From contig NC_066593.1 in the NCBI RefSeq assembly GCF_905475345.1, positions 5,553,274-5,617,273 of the forward strand: 64,000 nt of DNA, given 5' to 3'. This DNA is from Vespula vulgaris. Lineage: Eukaryota; Arthropoda; Insecta; Hymenoptera; Vespidae. Shown here one piece after another: positions 1 to 33,400 of the stretch (its first letter is position 1; every line of letters begins with the position of its first letter). Under the pieces are notes generated by a model. The model was not told the origin of the DNA. It did not search any database and was given only the letters and a program-made list of their open reading frames with translations. A program made the translations under genes and the position numbers.

Positions 1-1402
1 CGAGCCTCCATCGAGTCCAAATGAAGGCCGCGACACCTTCGGGGAATTAGATTAAGAAAAACGTCATATGTTTTACGTGTGTATCATGAAATCGAGTATA
101 CTGCTGAGAGTAGATGATATCAGCTTTGAGCGAATTAGTATTTTTTTAATTTTCTTTTAATCCAATCTACATATATGATGATGTGATAAGAAATATATTT
201 TAGATCATGACCAAGTATACGCATTAATATCTATGTTATACGATGAATGGAAAAAAAAGGACTATTCTATCTTTTATTCTATTTCATTGAAAACAAATCT
301 CGTTTCGATGATGTATACGTATTAGTTTAACAAATTTTATTACTTATAAGTGATATTGGTGATCCATCAGTTTCTTCTTACTTGTGATAATTAATATGAA
401 TCTTACGAGATAATATTAAACGTAGCTATGCGCTTAGTTGATCGTTATCTATGTATCACTTTAATGCTCGCATCCGTTCTGTCGTAACGCCTTGTTATTG
501 ATCTGAACTTTTGAAAGCTTAGGTTGGTAAGACACATAAGTGTAATACGTACATATACCTAGACACAGTTAGTCGAGTCGATTTCTAAGATATTACGGTA
601 GGTTCGATAAATATTGTGACAGAACAAGCGACAGTATAGACGTCTTAATTATATAATTACACCGATCGAATTACGGGCTTCGTATCTTTCCACCGTTACG
701 TTCTTGATAATTATTACCGATTTGCTTCGAGCACTGATATGTCCGCCAATTACGTATAGGTATATCTACTATACCTACTCGATCTGGAATTTCAGCAGCG
801 GTAAATGCTTTTAATGCGAGATAAGTAAAAAGGAAAAAAAACATAAGAGTAATTTTTTCAGAGACAAGTAATTCGCAAAGGCCAATTTACAATATGTCCG
901 AGTGTTAATAAGCCACCAAACGACAGCCTGTCTCGATCAGTTCTGTAACGTGAAAATTTGATATAATTTAAGCCTTGCGCAAGTAACACAATTCATTAGC
1001 CACTTATTGAAACTTCGGTAAAAAAATCTTTATGAAATTAGCCTTTGCAAAAGGGTTTCATAAGTGGTCGTCCTCGAAATCTTTTTATACAAATCCTTGG
1101 ACTGCCAGCGTGTTTCGAAGTATTCAGAATGCGATTCTTAAGTACATCCCAAAGGAATTTGGCTTAAACGTGTCTTCTTATTCCATTCTCTGCAGGTAGT
1201 ATAAAAGAAAAGGAAAATGAAGAGAAAAAGATGGAAAGAGAGATAGAAAGAGATAGAGAGAAAAACGTGCGATATCGTTCATCTCGTTGTTGAGAGAGAA
1301 AAAAAAAGTGGAATAGGAGAAAAAGGATAAAGAAATGGAAGCCAACTGCAAGAGAAGAGAAAGCATAGAGTAAGAGTAAGAGTAAGAGTAAAAGAGAGAG
1401 AG

Positions 1403-1444
<42 letters not shown>

Positions 1445-1690
1445 AGGCAGACGTATTAATTAAACGGCTCATTTTCATCGTAGGACAAAAACGCGAGTTT
1501 AACGCCCATCGTCGACTAAATGCGTTGCCCCACTCGTTGCAGCATCCACGTAGCGGGCGAGAAATCGAGGTAGCTTTAGTCCGAACATTCAGGAACAGAC
1601 CAATCACGTTATAGTAGGGATACGCCTCAACATCGGCCTCGGTACCACGTAGAAACGCCCATTCGTGGTCGTTGCTCTCCCCCACTAAGT
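1..1690. other. Upstream non-coding region
   Basis: AT-rich sequence with no reading frame that looks like a protein. Positions 1160-1440 become purine-rich and end in a GA dinucleotide tract; frames through it only give Ser/Leu or Arg/Glu repeats. From about 1440 the GC content rises towards the ems promoter. I see no exon of another gene here. Confidence 0.6.
1391..1442. repeat. (GA)n microsatellite
   Basis: Imperfect then pure GA dinucleotide repeat just upstream of the GC-richer promoter-proximal region of ems. GA tracts can bind GAGA-factor type proteins, but here this is only a possibility. Confidence 0.9.
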
Positions 1691-2152
1691 CTTGGAGTCA
1701 GGAACAAGTGAAAAAGTGGGGATACGCGTTAACTTGCTTCTCGTTCCCCCACCACCGAGCGGGAGCGCCTCGTTTAGCCTGTAATTTGCTCAAACACTAG
1801 CAAGCTCTCGTGCCAGAAGCATCATCCGTCAGAGAGCGCGTAGAGAAAGAAAGAGAGAAAGAGAGTAGTAACGACGGTTTACACGCGACTTTCAAACAAG
1901 TAAAATGTTGACGTCCTCGTCGAGACCTACCAAGTGATCGTTCTATTAATAATAAAAAACGCTCGACGAGGACAACGAGTCGGCGCGCTCGTGCGCGCCC
2001 CAATCGTGACAGTGTGTAGTGACAGACCTCGATCGTTTAGTGTGTCGTGGCGTGGTTAAACGACAAAGGAAGAAAAAACGAGAGAAAAAAGGAAGGAGGA
2101 CGCGACTTTAGTGTGATTACGATTTCAGTGTGCGACGCGCAGTGTTCGGACG
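1690..2152 (+). promoter_or_regulatory. Putative ems promoter region
   Basis: A relatively GC-rich block directly 5' of the ems leader. It contains a CCAAT core around 2000 (within CCCCAATCG) and an arthropod initiator-like TCAGTG whose A would be at 2127. No TATA box is seen at the right distance, and the nearest DPE-like word (GGACGA, 2148-2153) sits at about +22, not the usual +28. TTAGTG near 2037 is another possible initiator. The start site is therefore only approximate; the leader must begin upstream of the splice donor at 2185. Confidence 0.4.
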
Positions 2153-2261
2153 ATGTGCTTCAGAGATGATTGGGAGATTTTGAAGGTGAGCCGTTAGGCC
2201 TCGAGGCAAGATTTGCCTAGGATTTTACAAAAGAGAGGATTCGCTCCGAGTTTCTTTTTCT

Positions 2262-2307
<46 letters not shown>

Positions 2308-2509
2308 CTACCTCTTACCCTTCCTCCCCTTCTTTCCCTTTCTCTCTATCTATCTTTTTATTTCTCAGTCTTTCTATCTCTCAATTTCCATTTCGCGAGT
2401 GTTTACGAGTCTCGGACGAGGTTCGATCACGCGCGTTTCGAGTCGAAGGGATGCAGCGAACCTGATTCCGACGATCCACTTGGAGCGAGCAGGAGGTAGT
2501 TTTCGTTAG
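2153..2509 (+). CDS. Candidate spliced upstream ORF in the ems leader
   Basis: An ATG at 2153 opens MCFRDDWEILK and reaches a consensus donor AAG|GTGAGC after 2185. A strong acceptor, with a pyrimidine tract of nearly 100 bases ending TTTCTCAG, lies at 2368. Joining 2153-2185 to 2369-2509 keeps the frame open to a TAG at 2507-2509, giving 57 residues that end 50 bases before the ems ATG. Without splicing the frame stops at TAG soon after GTGAGCCGT. I recognise no domain; the downstream half is Ser/Arg-rich and ends IHLERAGGSFR. It may act in cis on ems translation rather than make a useful protein. Splicing is inferred from signals only. Confidence 0.3.
2186..2368 (+). other. Candidate 5' UTR intron of ems
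   Basis: 183 bases bounded by donor AAG|GTGAGC and acceptor TTTATTTCTCAG|T. Its interior is dominated by a CT microsatellite (about 2266-2305) and further T/C-rich sequence with no AG dinucleotide close to the acceptor, a very favourable acceptor architecture. The size is usual for a short insect intron. If it is not removed, the ems leader would carry the CT tract in the mature mRNA. Confidence 0.45.
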
Positions 2510-2559
2510 GTCGTTGCCAAAGTGGGGAATCCTTCGGTGAGGCGTACGATAATCGTACG

Positions 2560-24836
<22,277 letters not shown>

Positions 24837-25047
24837 CTAGACGTTCTCTGCCTGGACTAAGTTTCCAGGAGTACTATGTTCTGCTAGAAAATACGACGTA
24901 TTTGAACGTCCTTGAGGAATTTCCTTGAGAACGAATTCTTCATGAAGAAGAATATGGCTGTTCGTTCGTCTTATTAAAGAATGATAACGGGTCAAAGATT
25001 ATCATGATATCTTGACGAATCGATTAATCGAATTTGAGGATCTTTGT

Positions 25048-25049
<2 letters not shown>

Positions 25050-25078
<29 letters not shown>

Positions 25079-25120
25079 AAGAAGAAGAAGAAGAAGAAGA
25101 AGAAGAAGAAGAAGAAGAAG
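25050..25120. repeat. (GAA)n repeat in the ems 3' UTR
   Basis: About 23 GAA triplets, uninterrupted. Confidence 0.95.
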
Positions 25121-25705
25121 CAGTAAAAGAAGATTGGATGTTTATGGTCGTACTATGTAGAGGATTAGAAAGACACGCGACTTCTCGCGAGATGGAAGAA
25201 AACGAGAAACGCTAAAAGAGAAGAGGGTTGAAATCGGGCCGGGTCGGAAGTCGACTAATGGAGGTATTGTTCGCGATGGCCGCCGAGGTTAAATGGAGAT
25301 ACTTCCGTCGCCGGAAGAAACGGACTGGACGAACGCTCGAGGGAATCACAAGAGATCGAACATCTTTTGTCCGTTGAGAAACCTCTCTAAGGGCTGCTGC
25401 GGAGTAATCGTGAGGATCGAGATCGATTTTCTCGTGATCGTTCATCCTATTTTTCGATTCAGTCGTACTCTTTTCTTTTTTTGTTTTCTTTCCTTGTTTC
25501 TTTTTTTTTTTTTGTCTCAAGAACATTTTCTTTCAAACACGTTAGACTGAGGATTCAGAAGTAGGAAAAAAAGAAAATTTCCGTAAGTTAAAAATTTTCT
25601 AATATACGGATTATATTTTCATAATGATCATGTTAATGTCATGATGATTAAATTTCTTCGATCATCAGCAGCCCACAGTCGTCTTGCCATAATTAATGCG
25701 CCATA

Positions 25706-25750
25706 AAGACGAGACGAGACGAGACGGGACGAGACAAGACGAGACGAGAC
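25706..25750. repeat. GAGAC pentanucleotide repeat
   Basis: About eight units of ACGAG/GAGAC with single-base variants (GGGAC, CAAGAC), inside the putative ems 3' UTR. Confidence 0.85.
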
Positions 25751-25762
25751 GTCGCAAGTGTG

Positions 25763-25912
25763 TGTAAATAGAAAGGTGTAAAAGACGATTTTTCGATAAC
25801 GATCGATCTCGTCCGATCGATCGAAATTACGTGTATATAGACGAATACAAGAACGATAAAGCTAGTGCCAAACGTCGTAATACTTAAGAAGAGAGAAAGA
25901 GAAAGAGAGAGA

Positions 25913-25951
<39 letters not shown>

Positions 25952-26269
25952 AGTGTAAACTAAAAAAAAAAACACACACACACAAGACGTATTCAAAAAG
26001 TCGTATCTTAGGTCGTTGTTCTACGAACGAGCAGTATTCCTTTCGTCAATCGATGTATCGAAAATATACCGGCGATTTAAATTATTATGGACGATACTTA
26101 TAAAACTATATTTTGCATCACGACTCTCGGCTAAAGTTTTTCGTTACGTTGGATTGCTTTAGTTAAAATTAATGAAGAATCTTGTAGCGCGAAGATTAGC
26201 GAACTCGTGCCAGTTTTTTATTTTAAATAATACAAAAAAAGAAAAAGAGAGATAGAGATAGAATGAGAT

Positions 26270-26309
<40 letters not shown>

Positions 26310-26571
26310 ATTGGAAGTTCTGATCTCAATGACAATTCGAATGTAAATAGTCGAAATATTCTTTTCAAACGCAGATTCGTTCTTTTCGTCCTTTTGATAA
26401 GACACAAAGAAAAAAGAAATAAACAAAAGTAGAAAAAAGAGAGATATAAACGAATCTTTTGCTTTTCGTCGAAAAAAAAAGGAAAAACAAAAAGTAAAGA
26501 ATAATTCGCTTTTCGCCGAAGGTCGTGTAGTAAAATATGTCCCATACTAAATGTAAATAATCTTGTAAATA
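25763..26571 (+). promoter_or_regulatory. Five Pumilio-type binding sites (UGUANAUA) in the ems 3' UTR
   Basis: TGTAAATA at 25763-25770, 26342-26349, 26552-26559 and 26564-26571, and TGTATATA at 25832-25839, all on the ems sense strand. UGUANAUA is the known PUF-family core that recruits repressors of translation or stability. The last two are 4 bases apart. Binding is inferred from sequence. Confidence 0.5.
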
Positions 26572-26657
26572 AGAAATTGTGATTTTATTTGTCGTACGAA
26601 GACATAGAATTGTACGATCGTCCCGAAGATTCAGTTCGTGCTTTAACGATATAGCGA

Positions 26658-26663
26658 AATAAA
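26658..26663 (+). terminator. Polyadenylation signal, probable end of ems mRNA
   Basis: AATAAA, followed 30-50 bases later by TTGTCGTTTTATTT, a U-rich downstream element. An alternative AATAAA lies at 26418-26423, but would remove the paired Pumilio sites at 26552-26571. Confidence 0.4.
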
Positions 26664-26699
26664 TTATATCGACGCAATCAACGATAACGATATATTGTC

Positions 26700-27190
26700 G
26701 TTTTATTTCTCCCGAGTAAGATAAGAATGAAATTTCTATTTATAACGTATCTACGTATATTCGTTGCTATTCGTATCTTAGGATGACGTAAAACTTTTGA
26801 AAATCGTGCCAATGCGATTGATCGCCCGATAAATCTAACAGAGTTACGATACGTTCTCTCGATTTATTAAGAATATCGATGAGAAAGTTAAAATGGTAGT
26901 AGAACGGAATTGTAATATATACCGTTGAAACAATGCCGGTCGATCCACGGCGATAGAAGAGAATCGACTTTAAGTAATTGGGCCTCTCCGTGGCTTCGTT
27001 CGAACGGTTTATTCATCGAAAGATCGATAAATCGTCTCTCTCGACGTAAAACATCTTGCTCTCGACGCGATCGCGATTACGATCTTTCTCTCTACCCCCG
27101 TCCTCGTCCCCATCCCCCTCGTTCTCTCCCTCGATCACCTCCAACCCCCGACTCCTTGTGGAGCAATTTCGCGATGATGAAAACGGTGCT
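26700..27190. other. Intergenic sequence after ems
   Basis: No gene is supported. The stretch 27040-27150 is C/T-rich with CCCC-containing words, giving Pro/Arg-rich frames on the plus strand that stop at 27203 and have no splice context. Confidence 0.6.
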
Positions 27191-27194
27191 TTTA

Positions 27195-27420
27195 AACTCA
27201 TGATATTAATGCAATGATCATCCTTGATTACCGCTTTATAACTATGCAACGTGTCCGACAAATTGCCAACGCGAAAATGATCGTGTATGCCCTCTCCTTT
27301 TCGGAAGTTCTTTCTACGCGAAGATAAGAAACGATTCTTCCACGTAATCGCTTTATAATCGCCGCTTCCAAAATGAATAATTATGGCACATGGAAGTTCT
27401 CCACCGTAATTAAGCGTTCG
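27195..27420. promoter_or_regulatory. Candidate downstream enhancer with repeated CGCTTTATAA
   Basis: Contains two copies of CGCTTTATAA about 120 bases apart (in GATTACCGCTTTATAACTA and GTAATCGCTTTATAATCG), an Abd-B/Cdx-like TTTATAA next to a TAAT core. Also AATTGCC, TGAATAATTATGGC and CCGTAATTAAG. Composition is mixed and no coding frame is convincing. Confidence 0.3.
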
Positions 27421-28103
27421 TGTGCATATAACGGGGTTGCGTACCTATATATGCATGCGTGCTTGGAATCGAGAGGATGTAAATATTATTCTTTCAAAAG
27501 ATTTTCAAGGAAAGGATGTGATTTTTATCGGGGTTTAATTTCAGACAAAGGAAAGGAAAGAAAAAAAAGGAGATGGAAGGAGAGAGAGAGAGAGAGAGAG
27601 AATCGTAAGTTCCCAATTTTTCTCAACATTGTAAGATCATTATTTCGAGTAGATATCCTGTCTATAATACGTCACATATCTGGGCATTTACATAAAGAAA
27701 CTCGCGTAACGAGTCGACAGTGAAATCGTTTCGTTCGGAGTTAAAAGGTTTGTCGAGGATGTAGAGAAAGGGAGACGAAGAGAGAGAGAGAGAAAAAGAG
27801 AAAAGAGAAAAAAGAGAAAAAAAAGAGAGAGAGAGAGCGAAAAAAGAGAGAGAATCGACTAGTAGGAGGCACGCGATGTATTTGGGGCCCGACCTTTTCT
27901 CGACGCATAATTATTCAAAAACGAAAAGGGGACCGGATCGATCGATACACCCACGAGGAATTTCGAAAGATCGACGAGATATCGAAATCATGTGACAATT
28001 ACATATTAAAGCACGTTAATATCAGAATAACGAACGTGATCGTAGATCAAACGTTTGCATTCCAAGAATCGATTTTAATAAGAAATATGTTATAATAAAT
28101 CCA

Positions 28104-28141
<38 letters not shown>

Positions 28142-28190
28142 TTTTCTCTTTGGTCGATCGACTCGTTTAAACTCTTTCTAACTTCCGCGA
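27421..28190. other. Intergenic, purine-rich
   Basis: GA-rich tracts at about 27579-27601, 27780-27850 and a CT tract at 28108-28150. No supported gene. Confidence 0.65.
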
Positions 28191-28194
28191 TGAT

Positions 28195-28335
28195 CGTCTT
28201 CCCAAACGAGACTCATTTACATTTGGTAGGCGTGCCACTGTTAATCGCTTATTACTCACTCAACTGGTAATTAGCGCGAAGGAGCGCCGTTCCAGATTCA
28301 TTTATCTCGTTCGCCGTCGGTCGCCACGATGTTTT
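28195..28335. promoter_or_regulatory. Candidate regulatory block
   Basis: GC-richer sequence with TTAATCGC, TTATTACTC and GGTAATTAGCGCG cores in close order. No coding frame is supported. Confidence 0.25.
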
Positions 28336-28441
28336 AGAAGATTGTTTCGACGTTCGATCTATAATTATATCGCATTTATCATTCGGGCAAGTTTGTTTAC
28401 CCGTATTACCAGAAACAGAAAGAGAAAAAGGAAGAAAGAAG

Positions 28442-28474
<33 letters not shown>

Positions 28475-28809
28475 GGACAGAAAATTATTCTTTCGATTCT
28501 ATCGAATCCATTAATACGTTAGATTCTTTCATAGTTTTTCGTTTATCGAGTTTATATAATTTCGAATAGTAATCGATTTCCTTTTATTATCCAGAGATAT
28601 GTTCATTATTTATAATATCCTTTATAAATAATAAACATATGTATCAAATCTAGATTATACTTTATCTCGAAACGTTGACGAATCATTAATTACTATCGTA
28701 TTAGATAATTGATCGTAATGAACCGATAAAGTTAATTGTTTATTTCGCACTAGATGATAATGAATAAGAAATAGACATTAACAAATTGTCTGAGGGAAAT
28801 CGACAGTTT

Positions 28810-28897
28810 ATGGAATTCTACGCCACTGTTTCGTTCGGGAGCACGCTTTGGCTGTTGGGGTTCTTGGTGCTCTCCTCCTCTTGCTTTGGCTTTGCAG
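28810..28897 (+). CDS. Candidate first coding exon of a secreted or membrane protein (signal peptide)
   Basis: ATG at 28810 opens 29 codons: a short N-terminal region, then a 17-residue hydrophobic core (LWLLGFLVLSSSCFGFA, residues 13-29) ending in small residues suited to signal peptidase, then a consensus donor TTTGCAG|GTAAGTGG after 28897 (phase 1). A signal peptide on its own exon before a long intron is typical of insect cell-surface genes. No stop occurs before the donor. The ATG context is weak (T at -3), and the downstream exons are not identified: they may lie beyond the window. Phase-compatible acceptors are seen at 31792 and 62422. Family unknown. The minus frame here runs into a CT repeat and is not credible. 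Confidence 0.35.
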
Positions 28898-28924
28898 GTA
28901 AGTGGTATGGCAAGGAAGTCGAGT

Positions 28925-28926
<2 letters not shown>

Positions 28927-28970
<44 letters not shown>
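28927..28970. repeat. (GA)n microsatellite
   Basis: GA tract directly after the candidate signal-peptide exon's donor. Confidence 0.9.
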
Positions 28971-28971
<1 letters not shown>

Positions 28972-29156
28972 AGTAGAAATATCTTGGGGGTGGGGGTCGT
29001 CCAAGGGCCTGGAGTTCAGAACTGCTAATTATGTAAATTGCCAGTGTTGCAAATTACCCTCACAGTTTGCGTTCATTCTACACACAATCCACATGGTCCC
29101 TGCACATCTCGCACACCTCGCACGGAATCCATCCACTTTCAGATACTGTTACTTCC

Positions 29157-29159
<3 letters not shown>

Positions 29160-29236
<77 letters not shown>
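29160..29236. repeat. (GA)n microsatellite
   Basis: Pure GA for about 70 bases. Confidence 0.95.
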
Positions 29237-29243
<7 letters not shown>

Positions 29244-29748
29244 GAGATATAAGAGTGCGAGGAGGACGTAACGACACCTCTGCCCTACGGAACGCTCTGC
29301 CTTCTTTCCTCCTACCTTCTCCTTGCTCCTTCATTCATCATAACCAGTACTCAACGAGTATACTGTTGGTTACTAAGATAGTCGATGTGTTCAACGTCAC
29401 GAAAACCAGTCTATCGATGCTGCAAATTGCTCCTACGAACGGTGACTAGTCTGTTCTTTTCTTATATCTTTTTAATAATTTTTTCTCTTGTTTCTCCATT
29501 TTAGTTTATTTTTTCTTTGTTTAGAAAATAATTGGTTCATAAAAGCATGTTCACAACATTCGATGATCTAAACATTGATTGTTTGTTTTTATTCAGATTA
29601 CTTGAAAAGGTTATTGAAAAGGAATGTAGGTAAGGACGCTGTTAGAAATAGTAAACAAAGTAGACAATGAGTCTTTCCTTCTGTTGTCCTTTTCTCTTCT
29701 TGTTTCTAGACTCTTGTTGATTATATCAGTGCGTAGATCTTTTAGAAG

Positions 29749-29816
29749 TCAGTCGGAGGGCAGACGTCGTACGGTTCGCTTCAGTCCAGGATTATATTTC
29801 ATATATTTAGACGCTC
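29749..29816 (+). promoter_or_regulatory. Candidate transcription start and non-coding first exon
   Basis: TCAGTC, the arthropod initiator consensus, at 29749-29754, followed by GACGTCGTACGGTTCGC (GGTTCG is DPE-like but at about +23) and, 66 bases after the start, a consensus donor CTC|GTAAGTAAAC. The segment has more GC and no low complexity, and is followed by a GA tract. It may be the first exon of a non-coding or long-leader transcript. Evidence is motif-only. Confidence 0.2.
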
Positions 29817-29882
29817 GTAAGTAAACCTTCGTTATTACATAATTTAATTATTACTAGTATTTATCGTAATGTGAAAGTGTAT

Positions 29883-29885
<3 letters not shown>

Positions 29886-29948
<63 letters not shown>

Positions 29949-29954
29949 GAGAGT
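29886..29954. repeat. (GA)n microsatellite
   Basis: GA dinucleotides with one GC interruption near 29937. Confidence 0.95.
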
Positions 29955-29959
29955 TAATC

Positions 29960-30393
29960 GATATAATATTTTTTTCTTTTTATTAAACATATATACGTAC
30001 CTACGTATCTGATTTTCATGCCCATTATTTTACGTCCTACCTACATTGTATTTTATCCAATACTTATCCTTTTTATTCGGCAGATTTGTAAACGATCGAG
30101 ATAATATAGCTCGTACGATTTTAAGGTTCCCCAAAGATAAGAAGAAATTCATTGCTTTCTTTCGTGTTAACCGGCGACGCGTAAAAATGCGATCTTTCGC
30201 TTTTCCTTTTTGCCCGTTTAGCATCCGACCGGCTTGTAACTGGTTATAAAGGAGATAACCTTTGTAAGCTCGTTTTCCGTGGTTCCCTGCTTCGTTCGGC
30301 CTGTGCAACATATTCGGTAGGTGCGTAATGACTCGCTAACGCGATAACGATGATAACCTCGATGATGACGTTCAACGATTCGATATTCATTAA

Positions 30394-30431
<38 letters not shown>

Positions 30432-33400
30432 TTTTTTTGCTTGTTTTCTCATAATGTAGCTTTCGAGTATTCCATGTGTTGAAAGAAAAAAGCGCGTAAA
30501 ATGAGGTCATCGATAACGACTGGATAAGAATTTTATGAAGAAACCAGAATAATAATATTGTATTTAATATCGTGAAGAGAGGAAGATTTTTGTGTTACTT
30601 TGATTATGAATAATAGAAGTCGTATGCGCGCATATAAATATAATTATTATTTTATGATTATTTTAATTCACCGTCGTATGATTAGGTATTTTCTGATATT
30701 CTTTTTTTTTGTGTGTATTTTCTGTCAACAGTATATGACTCATTCGACTTTACATAGATAGTAGTGGAAATAAAGAATATTGATTTTTCGAACAGTGATA
30801 TGCGATACAAACATAAAGAAAAACTTGTAGGTCATATTTGTAGATCGTTTGGATTATTTGTAAACTGAGTTTCGTTGTTTCGCGCGAATTAAGAAACGTA
30901 GATACTTTCGTTATCACGAAGATTAAGCGAAATTTACATTATACTTATATATATTACGTTTAACGAAACGACATGGCGTCACCGAATGTGGTATGCAAAT
31001 TAAAAAAGATAAATGGATGGAATAAGATGAAAGAAAGGAGGTTTAATATACAAAACGAGTTATCATCTTTAGCAAATAATTTTCAATTAATATTCAAAAG
31101 TAACTTCAACATTTCAAATACATCTTTATTTTTCTTTTATTTCTATATTACTTAAACATTTAACCAGTACAATGAAATCCAGAATGGATTCAAAAGAAAA
31201 TATTATACATTTCCTCGGATCCATCGTTCTTGTACATTATATGTTATATCAATTTTTGTAAAAAAATGATTTAAAAGAGTTAAGATGATTAGCTGACGGT
31301 GATTTGACGAGCGTAACCGAGGATTAAGGAAGATGCTTCAGCATCGATATCGCAGCGGGTGACCGAGGTGATACGTGTGACCAATGAAATAACCCGTGAA
31401 CACGAACAAATCGTTTAATCCAAGTCGAGCCACGATGGAGGGTAATGATGACCATAAACTGTTGAAGAAACGAAGGAAAGCGAGATCTTGAAGAAGAAGA
31501 AGTAAAAGAAGATGAAGAAGAAGAAGAGGTAAAAGAAGATGAAGAAGAAGAAAAAGAAGGAGAAGGAGAAGAAGAAGAAGAAGAAAGAGAGAGAGCAAAA
31601 GTTCCTGCACAACCAACCGAATAGAGGGCCTGACAGGCGAAATGGGCCTCGAGTTCCAGGCCATGTATACCTGGTCCTCTCTCTTTCTCTTTCTTCTTCC
31701 GTTCTTTCTCGATTCTCTCTCTCTCTCTTTCTCTTTCTGTTTCCCTCCTCACCGTTCTCGGATGCCACAAGCTTGAGATCCCAGATGGAGGATCCGGTTC
31801 CAGGAACCGAGCGTGTAAAACACCGGTTAAAGCCGTGCTTTCCAAGCCGGAATCGATGGGAAAACAATGGCCCGACAGGTCTTAAAGTGTCTGACAAATG
31901 TTCCACGCGTGTCGCTGCACTGACCGAAGAGACTCACGTAGACGAACTCAGTGAAGGGAAATCTAGTCAAAAGCCACGTGAAAAGATTCCTTAAACTTTT
32001 CTTATCTCCTTCTCTTTCTTTTATTTTTCGTTGTATATATTATATATTTTTTAAACGTTTACTCGAATAGAAGAACATTTATTTAAATATCTAATGAAAT
32101 GTATTTTGGATAATCAAGTTTTCTTTACTTCTGCGTAAAAAAATAATAGTTTAGATTTGCTTTTATTTTTCTTCGAGTTACTCGATACCCTTCTTTGCAT
32201 TCCAAACAACTCCAAGGATTTTCGATTTCTTCACGCTAATAAGTCAGTGGGATGTTGGTAGGGTGGGTGTCCCTTTGCCGTAGCGATGTTTGCATTTGAA
32301 TAACAAGCGGCCGACACGACCTTTTTCACGTGAATGTGTGCCACGAAATAAATCCGCAAGTATGTGCATTTGTGTGTGTTTACGTACGTATGTACGTACT
32401 TACTTATGTACCTGCGTATGTATCAATGTAGACGAGAGTAATGTATCTACGAGCGATGAAACGCATCGGTCCATCGGACTGGACCACCGACGGGTGCAGT
32501 TAACGAAGCTCGTAAAATCCGAATTAAAGTTGGACGATACGTCACGATCGATCGTTCTCTTATTCTTCTTTCTCTTTCTCTTTCTCTTTGAGCTCGATCG
32601 ATCGCGATGATCGTAAAACGTTGAACGACGTAACGTGATCGTTTTCTAACAAGAATATCAAAAATGGAAATACTATTTTTAAATCCACTGCTATAAATTA
32701 AAATACAAGTTCACAGTTTTATCGTAATTTTATATCTACGTATTATGTAATACATATTTTGATATTACTTTGTTCATTTTTATTCAATCGTTCGTCCTTT
32801 TAAATATTATTCATTAATATTCACAAAAATTATCAAGAAAATGAATTGGATAATTAGTTAAAATTGATTTTATAAATCTTTCAAAGTACAATACAGTTTT
32901 ATATTTTGATATAAGTAAATCATACGATATTAGAATGTTTCCAATTTTGATCTTTCTTTAATAAAGATAAGTCGTATTATTTTTAAGTAAAAAAAAGAGA
33001 AGAAATATATAATTCTCTTTACAGAATAAGAGAAGCAAAATAATAGTTTGCTGTGTTTTGTTATTATTTAAATCGATAACATTGATGATTCAAGTACGTA
33101 TGGACAAACATTGTTTATATTATCATTTCTTTTCTTTTCAATTATTTGGAGCTCGATGGATCAGTAGTCTAGTCGAAAGTTAGCGTGGAAGATACATTTA
33201 CTTTAGTCGAAGGAACAAAAGTGGCTTCGGTTCGCCGACGGGGATAAGGGAGGAACTCTCCTCGAATAAAGTGGAATTGGCTTAATGAATACTCGCCCCT
33301 CATAATTACGCTTCGACTTTGCGATTTCATCTTTTTTTTTTTTTGTTTACGACTCTTTTAAATTGTACAAGAATGCACAAGTAATTATCAGCGATAAAAT

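Larger units (their letters stand above)
24837..26680 (+). other. Putative ems 3' UTR
   Basis: Follows the ems stop. It holds (GAA)n at 25050-25120, GAGAC pentamers at 25706-25750, (GA)n at 25900-25948 and 26268-26303, five Pumilio-type octamers and AATAAA signals at 26418-26423 and 26658-26663. The second, followed by T-rich sequence, is my preferred end. The boundary is inferred; open frames here (25212-25550) are on repeat-flanked sequence and not supported as genes. Confidence 0.5.

Noticed and set aside
31744..31994. Plus-strand frame ending ...SSQKPREKIP as a gene
   Set aside because: Starts in a CT repeat and all nearby frames are open; the acceptor-like CCCAG at 31792 leads to only 34 codons in the phase of the signal-peptide exon.
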